A DNA stretch of 42,190 nucleotides from Candidatus Omnitrophota bacterium (GTDB taxonomy: Bacteria > Omnitrophota > Gorgyraeia > Zapsychrales > Zapsychraceae): NCBI GenBank assembly GCA_015233195.1, contig JADFYE010000017.1:1-42190 (forward strand), in the 5' to 3' direction. Below, in pieces: positions 1-8,579 of this stretch. Below the pieces are notes generated by a model. That model saw only the letters and a program-made list of their open reading frames with translations, was not told the DNA's origin and did not search any database. The position numbers and the translations under genes were made by a program. Every line of letters starts with the position of its first letter. The first letter of the stretch is position 1.

Positions 1-3000
1 AATTATATCCTCTATTTTCCAACGTTCTCCTGGGTTGTTCGGGATTATAATATAAATCTTGAACCGCTTTTGGATCTTGGCCTTCAAGACGGCTATACCT
101 AAATAAAATATTATTACTGTCTGGCTCAACCAGTACTTCGCTCAAATAATGAGTTCCATGCTTAATCGAGACAATTTCCATACCAGGCATTAATGCTCCC
201 CACCTCCGGCTAAGTTGTGAAGCAACTTTTTCCGCGAGCAAACCTCTTGCAGTATAATCAAAAGCTGATATTTCTGCTTCTAAAGCATTTGTAGGCAGTT
301 TAGAATCCATTATGGCATGAGGCAGCGTTCGGGAAAACACCAACACTCGTTTACTGAACATGCTCTCTTCTCCTACTAATTTTATTAAAAAATGCCTTGC
401 ATCACCACTTTCACGGGTTTCACCATTTTCATTCAATATAAGCAAATCTGAATTGAGCGGTGAATTCATAGTTAATAAATCCATTTGAGGAATTTTATCA
501 GAATATATAGCTCCTATTTTACCTTCCGGATCAACAAATAAACCAGCAAGAATTAAATTTTTTGAAGCTTTCGTGGCTTTTACCGGAGGAAACTTACCAA
601 TTAATTTTTCCAGCAGCGCGCCACCCTCTGCAAGAGCTTCAAAATATACACTTATAGCTGAAGGCTTGGCATGCACTTCCACTCCGTCAAAAGGAAGGCG
701 AGGATCATAATAAGGTTTCAACTGTTTAGATTTTTCCGTAACCACAAAACCTTGCATAGGTTTTAATGTTCCCTTTTGTTCTGATCCTGAAAACCTTTTA
801 AACTTTTCCGGTAAATATTGAAATTGTAAAGCCGTATTAAGCTCCTGCACTTTTACGTCATCAATTTCACCAGGCTTTTTATAAATAAATCCTTGGGAAT
901 TATCATCTAGCAATATTAAATCATTAACATCGTTAGATGCATTAAACACCTTGCCTTGAAAATTATAATAAACAGGTTCAGATCCAGGTTTTTTATATTC
1001 CAAAATTATTTGGTCGGTTTTGCGTGAATAATATAACGCTGAAAGATACTCACGTTTTCCATTTTCACGTATTCCTGAAGCTGCTGGAAAATAGAAATTG
1101 AAATCCTTAGCCCATCTATCGACAATGCTAGCTGCTATTGCTGATCCCTGCTCTTTTACTGTTTCTTCCAAATTTTTCGTTGATTCAATAATCATCGCTT
1201 GGTCGGGACGGTCTTTTTGCCCATATGGTCTTTCTAGATTGCTAAAAGAAAGGAATGGATAAGTAGATTTCGTGCTTGTCCGTACACCAAAACTGCTAAA
1301 TAAATCTATCCCGTCACCAAATATAACGAATTGTCCTGCCCTGAATTCAATACCAGAAATATTACCATCTAATTCTCTTGGTTTAGGAAGATTTTCACCT
1401 TGCGGTTCTTGTTTTTTTTCAAGAGTTTTATTATCAGGCTCTAAGGTATATATTTCCTGATATTTAGTGGTCTCATCTGCAATTCTTCCTTCGTATGAAA
1501 CTGTAATTTTAATGCCGGTATAAGTGAATTCTACGGCTGCTGTAAACTGCTGCTCATGCTGATTTTTTCCAGTATATACAATTTTTCCATCAGTATAAGA
1601 TATTTCTTTAACTCCCTTATTTGCCGCAAGAAACTTACGAACAAATTCTAACTTTGCAGTATCATCCCAGTGTTGTCCGGCTTTCGGCAATACAATATAA
1701 CCAATTTGGGATAAAAGAAGCTCTCTCTGTTTTTTTAACCATTCAAGTGCAAGAGGTAATTTTGACTGCATAAACTCATCTTTTGTAACAGTTCCAAGTT
1801 TTAGCCCGTATGTAGTTGGAGTATCTGGCTGCTCCATGGAACTTTCCCATGTATCCATTCCTAAATATTCCGCTAACGCAAATATAACTGTAGGTTCCGA
1901 CTGTGCCTTGTACTGCGAAACTAACCCGCTTGTTTCATCTTTAGATATTGAAAGGCGATTTTCAAAAACTTCTAAAAGTTGATCTACTTGATTCAGTGTC
2001 CGGTCCAAAAAATCTGTTAGCGTTGTGGTTGTTAATGGAAGCGTTACATAAAGGCGTACCCCGCTATTTGTTAAAATAAATGGCTTTATGTCTCCCATCA
2101 TCGCCTCGTTAGAAGATTTGACGTCTGCTGGAGCAATAAGCATTGCAACGTCTGTGGGGTCTTTGGTTTCGCCTATTGCCTTTTCATATTCTCTTACAGT
2201 TGATGGCTCATTTTTCGATTGACTAGTGAGAATACCCCCAGAGAAATATTTTCGTGCTACGATTTTTTGTTCAGCCGGATCATATTCTTCTTTGATTGCG
2301 TTAGTTGCGCCTTTACGGAATGCTTCTAAATACTGATTATAAATTTTTTGTTTTTCAGATGAGGCAATTTCAAGACCAGCAGTCTTCTCTTTATTAGTAT
2401 AGGCTTGACCAAGAACGCTTTTCTTTACTTTTTCTTTGTACCACATGGCTAATATAAGTGAATTGTAGATCTGGCGTAAATTTGCAAAAGTCTTGCCGGT
2501 ATTTACTTCTTGTTCAATCGCAGGAATTATGACAGTTTTTATAAGGGTCTGAGTACTTTCGTTTATCCCCTCACCCTTACCCTCTCCCCGGAGGTTGGAG
2601 AGGGAATTATTCCCTTTTTCCTGTGCAAAATAATCCTTATCCGTCATTACTTTAAATTCTGTATCTGTTACAAACGCGCCTTTTTCATGTTCATAAATTT
2701 TTGCTTTAGACGGGACGATCCAGACTTTATTGAATACGTCGTTTGGAATTTCATTGGTACCTAATTTTACTTTAGCATTGGCATATACCTTATCCCAAAA
2801 CGCTCGACCTACTTCTCCATCCGGACTCATTAAACTAGCAGTTAATTGTTTCAGCATAAAATCCTGAGCTAATAAATCACGTCCCATTTCGGTATTACCA
2901 AACGTTTGCGGTACAATCCGGTCTGGTTCATTAGGCGATAAGTTAACCCACATATCTTTTTGAGGAATAGTTAAAGATGCTAAAAAATAACGGATTAATT

Positions 3001-3256
3001 TTTGAGATTCTTGTTTAAATGCCTCCCCTTGAAGCTGGTCATTTCCTTTATCAATGATGAAATCAAATTTTAAAGGATTGGTTGGGTCGAGGTTCACACC
3101 TTTTATAATTGTGGGAACATAACTTGTTACTGGCGCAACGCTCGGCGTAACAAGTTGCGCTTGAGCAAATTGCGGCGGCAATGTAAAGGTTAATGAAATG
3201 ACTACAAGTAAAACACTTGATACAAAACGGGATACTGAAGATTTTCGTAAAAACAT
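1..3256 (-). CDS. Large secreted protein of unknown function, C-terminus outside window
   Basis: The frame is open from ATG at 3256 to the window edge, giving 1085 residues without a stop. A strong GGAGG lies 5 nt before the ATG. Residues 1-34 form a signal peptide: basic MFLRK start, hydrophobic core, AQAQ cleavage region, so the protein is exported. Next comes a conserved-looking region (VNLSPNEPDRIVPQTFG, GRDLLAQDFMLKQ, FNKVWIVPSKAKIYEHEKGAF) that I recognise as like the N-terminal part of long hypothetical secreted proteins recurring in Omnitrophota genomes. The rest is mixed alpha/beta without a catalytic motif I know. Around 2567-2606 the frame crosses a REP-like palindrome, translated as a Gly/Glu/Lys-rich segment. 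It starts 96 nt after the stop of the MOT1-type transporter gene. Function unknown; the secreted, long nature suggests a surface or periplasmic role (inference). Confidence 0.85.
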   Translation of the reverse strand, partial: MFLRKSSVSRFVSSVLLVVISLTFTLPPQFAQAQLVTPSVAPVTSYVPTIIKGVNLDPTNPLKFDFIIDKGNDQLQGEAFKQESQKLIRYFLASLTIPQKDMWVNLSPNEPDRIVPQTFGNTEMGRDLLAQDFMLKQLTASLMSPDGEVGRAFWDKVYANAKVKLGTNEIPNDVFNKVWIVPSKAKIYEHEKGAFVTDTEFKVMTDKDYFAQEKGNNSLSNLRGEGKGEGINESTQTLIKTVIIPAIEQEVNTGKTFANLRQIYNSLILAMWYKEKVKKSVLGQAYTNKEKTAGLEIASSEKQKIYNQYLEAFRKGATNAIKEEYDPAEQKIVARKYFSGGILTSQSKNEPSTVREYEKAIGETKDPTDVAMLIAPADVKSSNEAMMGDIKPFILTNSGVRLYVTLPLTTTTLTDFLDRTLNQVDQLLEVFENRLSISKDETSGLVSQYKAQSEPTVIFALAEYLGMDTWESSMEQPDTPTTYGLKLGTVTKDEFMQSKLPLALEWLKKQRELLLSQIGYIVLPKAGQHWDDTAKLEFVRKFLAANKGVKEISYTDGKIVYTGKNQHEQQFTAAVEFTYTGIKITVSYEGRIADETTKYQEIYTLEPDNKTLEKKQEPQGENLPKPRELDGNISGIEFRAGQFVIFGDGIDLFSSFGVRTSTKSTYPFLSFSNLERPYGQKDRPDQAMIIESTKNLEETVKEQGSAIAASIVDRWAKDFNFYFPAASGIRENGKREYLSALYYSRKTDQIILEYKKPGSEPVYYNFQGKVFNASNDVNDLILLDDNSQGFIYKKPGEIDDVKVQELNTALQFQYLPEKFKRFSGSEQKGTLKPMQGFVVTEKSKQLKPYYDPRLPFDGVEVHAKPSAISVYFEALAEGGALLEKLIGKFPPVKATKASKNLILAGLFVDPEGKIGAIYSDKIPQMDLLTMNSPLNSDLLILNENGETRESGDARHFLIKLVGEESMFSKRVLVFSRTLPHAIMDSKLPTNALEAEISAFDYTARGLLAEKVASQLSRRWGALMPGMEIVSIKHGTHYLSEVLVEPDSNNILFRYSRLEGQDPKAVQDLYYNPEQPRRTLENRGYN
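2567..2606. repeat. REP-like palindromic repeat inside a coding sequence
   Basis: CCCTCTCC (2580-2587) and GGAGAGGG (2597-2604) form a perfect 8-bp inverted repeat around a 9-nt loop, preceded by CCCCTCACCCTTA. This is the widespread dispersed bacterial repeat whose plus-strand translation reads PLTLTLSPE. Here it lies in frame within the large secreted protein gene on the minus strand. Confidence 0.75.
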
Positions 3257-3352
3257 ATTTCCTCCTGATTAATATAATTGAGCTGTTCCTTATTTATATA
3301 AACTAATTAAATATGCCATATAAATTATAAAAAAACCAGTAATAGACCATCT

Positions 3353-4516
3353 CTATGTTTTTTTACAATTTTCTATTTTTTGTGGAAAGGACTTAAAAAT
3401 ATAAAAGACTAATGTTCCGACTAATAAACCGATCAAAAATCCATTTTTCATACCGCAAGCAATTAACCCTACCATTAATGCTATCATCAGATCCCGCCCA
3501 GAATTGCTGATATCTTTGAGCAAAAACATCAGCGCCAAACTTTCGAAAAATAAAATTATGCCTAATGCCGGAAACGGAAAAACTTTAACCAATTGATCAA
3601 GTCCAGTGCTGAAAAACATTCCAAATATCAAATACATCGTCCCATAAATGATCACTGAGCCGCCGGTGCGTGCGCCAAAAGCGTAATGCCCTGCCATACC
3701 TCCTGAACCATGACAAGTTGGTATGCCGCTGAAAAAAGCATTGATCAAATTCATTAAACTATATGTAAACCCGATCTTGCGGACTGTGATTGGTTTTTCT
3801 GGAAAAATATCTTGAGAAAGCTGCTTGGTCGCTAAAACTGAATTGCCTATTGATAAAGGTATTTGCGGTAAAGCTAAAATAAAAAATCCAGTGCAAACAT
3901 CCGCCCAGCCTGGAACAAAGAACGCCGGAGTTTTAAAACTGACCACCGGAATTTTAGCTACTGTCCCCCAATGACAAAGCAAACCATAAATAATCCCTAA
4001 TCCTATAACTATCAAACTTGCTGGACATTTACGATTGCCCCATAACATAACTACAACCACAAATAATAACCCGGCTAAAATATATCCAGGCATACCGTCG
4101 TGAACAACATAATCTTTAAGCGCTAATATCCCTAAGGTCAAACCCAAACCGAATTGAATACCGCGCACCACAGCCTTAGGAACTGTTTTTGCGATCCAGT
4201 CGATCAAACCAGTTAAAGTTAAAATAAACATCACAGCGCCTATAGCCAAAGCAGCTCCGGCAATTACTGGCGAGGTGATTTTCTGGGCAATAATAATTGC
4301 TGCCATGGCTTTTAAAGGTTGTACTGCCATTGGACGTTTGTAGACAACGCCTGTTAATATTTGCATTAAACCAAACATTATAAAAACATTGGAAGGGTCT
4401 AACTTAGCAGCAATGATCATGCCAATTATCAAGGGGAAGTCTGTGCCGATGTCGCCAAAAGCTCCGGCTAATTCATTGCGGTCAAAACGAATGTCATGAA
4501 TGGCTGAGAATTTCAT
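3353..4516 (-). CDS. MOT1-type sulfate/molybdate transporter family protein
   Basis: A 387-residue integral membrane protein with about 10-11 hydrophobic segments. It carries the two hallmarks of the MFS_MOT1 molybdate transporter family: an N-terminal GAFGDIGTDFPLIIG segment with RPMAVQPLKAMAA following, and a second FFSGIPTCHGSGGMAGHYAFGARTG segment near residue 260. Family members import molybdate or sulfate in eukaryotes; the substrate of bacterial members is less certain, so oxyanion uptake is inferred. Its ATG follows the TAA of the upstream ABC-F gene with no intervening base, so the two are very likely co-transcribed and translationally coupled. Length is normal for the family. Confidence 0.85.
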   Translation of the reverse strand: MKFSAIHDIRFDRNELAGAFGDIGTDFPLIIGMIIAAKLDPSNVFIMFGLMQILTGVVYKRPMAVQPLKAMAAIIIAQKITSPVIAGAALAIGAVMFILTLTGLIDWIAKTVPKAVVRGIQFGLGLTLGILALKDYVVHDGMPGYILAGLLFVVVVMLWGNRKCPASLIVIGLGIIYGLLCHWGTVAKIPVVSFKTPAFFVPGWADVCTGFFILALPQIPLSIGNSVLATKQLSQDIFPEKPITVRKIGFTYSLMNLINAFFSGIPTCHGSGGMAGHYAFGARTGGSVIIYGTMYLIFGMFFSTGLDQLVKVFPFPALGIILFFESLALMFLLKDISNSGRDLMIALMVGLIACGMKNGFLIGLLVGTLVFYIFKSFPQKIENCKKT

Positions 4517-6418
4517 TTATTCCCTATTTTTAGATTCTTCTAAAAATTCCCAACGCTGGAAAGCAGCTAAAAGCTCATCCTCTATATTCTCTAATTGTAA
4601 TTTTGCTTCAGAGATCTTTACAGCATTTTGTTTAAAAAATTCCGGTTCTGCCATTTTTTCATAGAATGCTTCTCTTTTAGCTTCAAGCTCCTCGATCTTA
4701 GCCGGTAAAGTTTCTAATTCTTTTTCTTCTTTATAAGAAAGTTTTTTTAAGATAACCGGCTTTTCTCCGGCTTTAACTTTTGGCTCTGCCTTAATTTCAA
4801 GTTTCGGTTCATTTTTTTCCGGCGCCTGGCTTTGTTTTAACCAATCATCATATCCGCCCACGTATTCATTAATTAGCCCATTCCCTTCCATAACCATAGT
4901 CGATGTAACCACATTATTTAAAAATGCGCGATCATGACTGACTAATAATAATGTTCCTGAATAATCGACTAACAATTCTTCCAGAAGTTCCAAAGTTTCC
5001 ATATCCAGATCATTGGTAGGCTCGTCCATTACCAATAAATTAGACGGTTTGGTAAATAATCTTGCCAATAAAAGCCGGTTACGTTCCCCGCCTGATAAAA
5101 CTTTAACCGGAGTACGCGCCCGATCTGGCGCAAATAAGAAGTCTTGTAAATATCCAATAATATGCCGCGGACGTCCGTCTATAATTACATTATCACCTGA
5201 TTCACAAACGTTCTGTGCTACAGTTTTTTCTTCATCAATCTGTTCCCGCAATTGATCATAATAAACGATCTCTAAATTCGTACCAAAACGCATTGTTCCG
5301 CTCTGCGGCTCAAGTTTTCCCAATAATATTTTTAATAAAGTAGTTTTACCGCAGCCATTCGGTCCAATAACACCGATCTTATCCCCCCGCATGATCTGCG
5401 TCGAAAAATCCTTGATCAAACATTTATCGTCGTAACTATGATTTAGCTTAGTAGCTTTTAACACCAAATGTCCGGACTTATCTGTTTCCTGTACTCTAAA
5501 CTTAACCTGTCCGATAACATCTCTTTGGGCTTTTTTCTCCTCACGCATCCGCTCTAATTTTTTAACCCTGCCTTCATTCCTGCAACGCCGCGCCTTAACT
5601 CCCTGCCTGATCCAAATTTCTTCTTGCGCTAATTTTTTTCCAAAATCTTCCCGCTGTGCAGCTTCAACATCCAATGCTGCCTGCTTACGCTCTAAAAACG
5701 TACGGTAATCACACTGCCAATTCAACAATTTCCCTCGGTCTAATTCTATGATCCTGGTAGTTAAATTCTGCATGAATTGCCGGTCATGGGTCACAAAAAA
5801 TATGGTTCCTGGATAAGTCTTTAAAAACCCTTCCAGCCAATTTATTGAATCAATATCTAAATGATTAGTCGGCTCATCCAACAATAATACGTCTGGTTTT
5901 ATGACCAAAGCCCTGGCTAAAAGCACCCGGCGTTTTTGCCCGCCGGATAAAGTTTCAAAATCCGCGTCAGGATCAAGTTTCATTTTTGAAATTACATATT
6001 CAACCTGATTATTTATCTCCCATCCGTCATTATGGTCAATAATAGACTGTAATTTATCCAACTCGCGCATTAACTCGGGTGTGTGCTCGGTTTGCAGACG
6101 ATGACTCACATGATGATAATCACTCAAACTTTTAGCGACTGCACCCAAGCCAGACAGTACAATATCAAACACTGAACCTTTTATATCTAAAGGAACTTCC
6201 TGCGGAAGATGAGTTATGTTTATACCTTTTTGAAATATAACTTTACCGTCGTCTACACCTATCTGACCAGCCATGACTTTCATAAGCGTAGTCTTACCTG
6301 TACCATTACGACCAAGTAAAGCCACCCGCTCATTGGTCTCAAGCTGAAAGCTCAGCCCGTCGAATAAACGCGGACCGCCAAATGCCAAATTAATTTCCTG
6401 TATACTAATTAACGCCAT
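4517..6418 (-). CDS. uup: ABC-F family ATPase, Uup-like
   Basis: A soluble twin-ATPase protein of 633 residues. First cassette: Walker A GRNGTGKT (residues 36-43) and signature LSGGQKRRV. Second cassette: Walker A GPNGCGKT and signature LSGGERNRL. Both Walker B/D-loop motifs read LLDEPTNHLD or VMDEPTNDLD. A basic interdomain linker (the ABC-F arm) lies between, and a C-terminal predicted coiled coil (roughly 560-633) resembles the Uup CTD. ABC-F proteins bind the ribosome or branched nucleic acid rather than transport. No membrane segments are seen. A TTG three codons upstream also keeps the frame open, but the GGAG at 6430-6433 sits only 2 nt from it and 11 nt from the ATG, so I chose the ATG. 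It directly abuts the transporter gene downstream. Confidence 0.9.
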   Translation of the reverse strand: MALISIQEINLAFGGPRLFDGLSFQLETNERVALLGRNGTGKTTLMKVMAGQIGVDDGKVIFQKGINITHLPQEVPLDIKGSVFDIVLSGLGAVAKSLSDYHHVSHRLQTEHTPELMRELDKLQSIIDHNDGWEINNQVEYVISKMKLDPDADFETLSGGQKRRVLLARALVIKPDVLLLDEPTNHLDIDSINWLEGFLKTYPGTIFFVTHDRQFMQNLTTRIIELDRGKLLNWQCDYRTFLERKQAALDVEAAQREDFGKKLAQEEIWIRQGVKARRCRNEGRVKKLERMREEKKAQRDVIGQVKFRVQETDKSGHLVLKATKLNHSYDDKCLIKDFSTQIMRGDKIGVIGPNGCGKTTLLKILLGKLEPQSGTMRFGTNLEIVYYDQLREQIDEEKTVAQNVCESGDNVIIDGRPRHIIGYLQDFLFAPDRARTPVKVLSGGERNRLLLARLFTKPSNLLVMDEPTNDLDMETLELLEELLVDYSGTLLLVSHDRAFLNNVVTSTMVMEGNGLINEYVGGYDDWLKQSQAPEKNEPKLEIKAEPKVKAGEKPVILKKLSYKEEKELETLPAKIEELEAKREAFYEKMAEPEFFKQNAVKISEAKLQLENIEDELLAAFQRWEFLEESKNRE

Positions 6419-6454
6419 AAATATCAATTCTCCAATTCTGAATCAAAAAATGAA

Positions 6455-7927
6455 TTATGCTTCTTTTTTATTAAATTGCAGCAAAGAGGATTGCAATGCG
6501 GCAAAATCTTTATTATTCGCTAAAACCAACAGAACATCCCCGCCTTCAATAGTCATTGAACCGTTTGGAATTATAAAATTATCGTCGCGGGATATCAATA
6601 CAATAAGACATTTTACCGGGACGTTCAACTCAAAAATTTTTTTACCAACCACCTCTGAATTATACGGCACTATCATATCATTTAATGAAGCATCAATCCC
6701 CTGAATACGTTCAAACTCAATCGGATACACCCTCGAATAACTTCCCGGAGCTGTAATTTTTAATAAGTTCGCAAAAGCAGTAACTGTTGTACCCTGGATA
6801 AGTACAGACGTTAATACCACAAAGAATACTATATTAAAAATTATCTCTGCCCTAGGAACATTAGATAAAAGTGGGAAAGTCGCCAAAATGATCGGTACTG
6901 CTCCTCTTAATCCTGCCCATGCTACCAAAGATTTTTCCGCGAAATTAAATTTAAACGGCGCCAAACATAAAAATATACTTATCGGTCGCGCTAGAAAAAC
7001 CAAAACCAAAGCTATCAAAAGCCCGCTGCCTACAACCGGTATAATATGCGACGGAAAAACTAAAAGCCCCAAAGTTAAAAACATTGTAATCTGCATCAGC
7101 CAAGCAATTCCGTCATGAAAACGCATGATGCTTTTTTTATGCAAAAATTCTTCATTACTCATTACTAATCCAACTATATAAACAGCCAAAAATCCATTAC
7201 CCTTGGCTAAAGCAGCTACAGCATAAGTTAAAAGTACCATAGACATTATCAACACCGGATACAGACCAGTATATTCTAATTTTAACTTATTAATTATAAA
7301 GAGCGTAAACCGCGCCATAAAAAATCCGACTAGAGCTCCCATGCCCATATCCAAAACAAACATCGGAAATAAATTCACAATCGAAATATTTTTTTCCATT
7401 AATATCCGTATAAAACCTATAGTCAAAAAAACCGACATCGGATCATTACTTCCCGACTCAAATTCTAATAAAGAAGTAATATTGCCCTTCATGCTCATCT
7501 TTTTTGACCGTAAAATTGTAAATACCGCAGCCACGTCTGTGGAAGAAACTATAGCGCCTAATAACATCCCTTCAATCCAGGAAAATTTAAGAAGATATAC
7601 TGCAGAAACTCCAACGATAACCGCGGTCAGAAGAACGCCTAAAGTAGAAAGAATAAAACCCGGAAAAAGTATCGGACGCATCCGTTTCCAAGTAGTATTA
7701 ATACCCCCGGAAAATATAATAAAAACTAAAGCCACAATACCAATCGATTTTGCCAAACTAAGATCATCAAAAGCAATACCGCCTAACCCTTCTGATCCAG
7801 CCAGCATACCAATTATTAGAAATAACAATAAAGCAGGGACAGACAAACGGTCAGAAAGTTTACTGGCAACCACGCTCAAAAAAATTAACGCGGCACCGTA
7901 TAAAATTATATATTCAATTGAAAGCAT
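6455..7927 (-). CDS. Potassium/proton antiporter, NhaP2-type
   Basis: 490 residues. Residues 1 to about 390 are a CPA1-type Na+/H+ exchanger domain with 12-13 hydrophobic helices and the ion-binding region SSTDVAAVFTIL, plus FESGSNDPMSVFL and AWAGLRGAVPIILA, typical of NhaP/CvrA proteins. Residues about 405-485 are a soluble TrkA-C-like domain (VVGKKIFELNVP ... GDVLLVLA) that would bind a nucleotide ligand and gate the channel-like transporter on the cytoplasmic side. This arrangement matches K+/H+ antiporters of the NhaP2 type. It is separated from the ABC-F gene by 36 nt and from the upstream pilin gene by 31 nt, all on the minus strand, so it may be read through from either. The ion specificity is inferred. 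Confidence 0.87.
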   Translation of the reverse strand: MLSIEYIILYGAALIFLSVVASKLSDRLSVPALLLFLIIGMLAGSEGLGGIAFDDLSLAKSIGIVALVFIIFSGGINTTWKRMRPILFPGFILSTLGVLLTAVIVGVSAVYLLKFSWIEGMLLGAIVSSTDVAAVFTILRSKKMSMKGNITSLLEFESGSNDPMSVFLTIGFIRILMEKNISIVNLFPMFVLDMGMGALVGFFMARFTLFIINKLKLEYTGLYPVLIMSMVLLTYAVAALAKGNGFLAVYIVGLVMSNEEFLHKKSIMRFHDGIAWLMQITMFLTLGLLVFPSHIIPVVGSGLLIALVLVFLARPISIFLCLAPFKFNFAEKSLVAWAGLRGAVPIILATFPLLSNVPRAEIIFNIVFFVVLTSVLIQGTTVTAFANLLKITAPGSYSRVYPIEFERIQGIDASLNDMIVPYNSEVVGKKIFELNVPVKCLIVLISRDDNFIIPNGSMTIEGGDVLLVLANNKDFAALQSSLLQFNKKEA

Positions 7928-7958
7928 TATTATTTAAAAATCTCCAAATAAATAATAA

Positions 7959-8462
7959 TTATTGTGCTATATCAGGACAACATGCCATGCCACAAGCACA
8001 AGCAAGTGGCTGTTGAGTAATAGTTCCATCTGCATTTTGAATAATTGTAACTCGAAATGTCCAAGCTCCCCCAGTTTGCGGTAATACATCCCCCAAAAGC
8101 GTATATCCTCCCACAGGATTATTTAAAGTATACGTATAAGCAACATTCGTTTTTTGCATTAAACTCAAATGTAAATTATCATTAAAATATCGGGCAAAAG
8201 AACAAGAAACTGAAACCGGACCTGGATCAAAACATGTACACGGCGTAGTTCCTCCGCCCATACAAGCAGATAAATATTGTCCTTCATTAGTTCTATACAA
8301 ACGGTTTGCTTCCATTATCATACGCAAATCACTTACCACATCATCTACACGCGCAGAGTTCATTTTTTTATTGAAATTCGGTATAGCAATAGCAGCCAAA
8401 ACCCCCATTATCATAATAACAATCATAATCTCCATAAAAGTAAAACCTGCATTCTTTCGCAT
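7959..8462 (-). CDS. Cysteine-rich type IV prepilin-like protein
   Basis: 167 residues. The N-terminus is a class III prepilin leader: short basic MRKNAG, cleavage expected after Gly6, then FTFMEI with Glu at +5 and a hydrophobic helix to about residue 29. A pilin/pseudopilin helix with VDDVVSDLRMIMEANRLYR follows, as in GspG/PilE-like proteins. The C-terminal domain holds two cysteine clusters (four Cys around residues 67-87 and four in the final 15 residues), unusual for a pilin and suggesting disulfides in the periplasm. A good AGGAGA ribosome site precedes the ATG. It is divergent from recN and not part of the pseudopilin operon at the right end. Whether it forms a pilus or a T2SS-like pseudopilus cannot be told. 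Confidence 0.82.
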   Translation of the reverse strand: MRKNAGFTFMEIMIVIMIMGVLAAIAIPNFNKKMNSARVDDVVSDLRMIMEANRLYRTNEGQYLSACMGGGTTPCTCFDPGPVSVSCSFARYFNDNLHLSLMQKTNVAYTYTLNNPVGGYTLLGDVLPQTGGAWTFRVTIIQNADGTITQQPLACACGMACCPDIAQ

Positions 8463-8514
8463 AAAGTCTCCTTTTCAGACTAATATCAACTTATTACTTC
8501 TTCTTAATAAAAGT

Positions 8515-8543
8515 ATAACACTTAAGCCTTTTTTGTATATAAT
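8515..8543 (+). promoter_or_regulatory. Putative sigma-70 promoter of recN
   Basis: A perfect TATAAT at 8538-8543 lies 17 bp downstream of ATAACA at 8515-8520 (4 of 6 to TTGACA). The expected start point is near 8550, leaving a leader of about 30 nt before the recN ATG at 8580. The region is AT-rich, so chance occurrence is possible. Confidence 0.5.
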
Positions 8544-8579
8544 ATTGGAAATAATTTTCACAAAATATTAAAATTAAAA

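Noticed and set aside
2510-2764. Plus-strand 84-codon frame translating a PLTLTLSPE stretch
   Set aside because: It is the known artefact frame of the dispersed palindrome and lies opposite the large secreted protein gene, which has a signal peptide and ribosome site.
7341-7937. 198-codon plus-strand frame opposite the antiporter gene
   Set aside because: Its protein is a low-complexity Lys/Ile/Thr-rich shadow; the opposite strand codes a clear antiporter.
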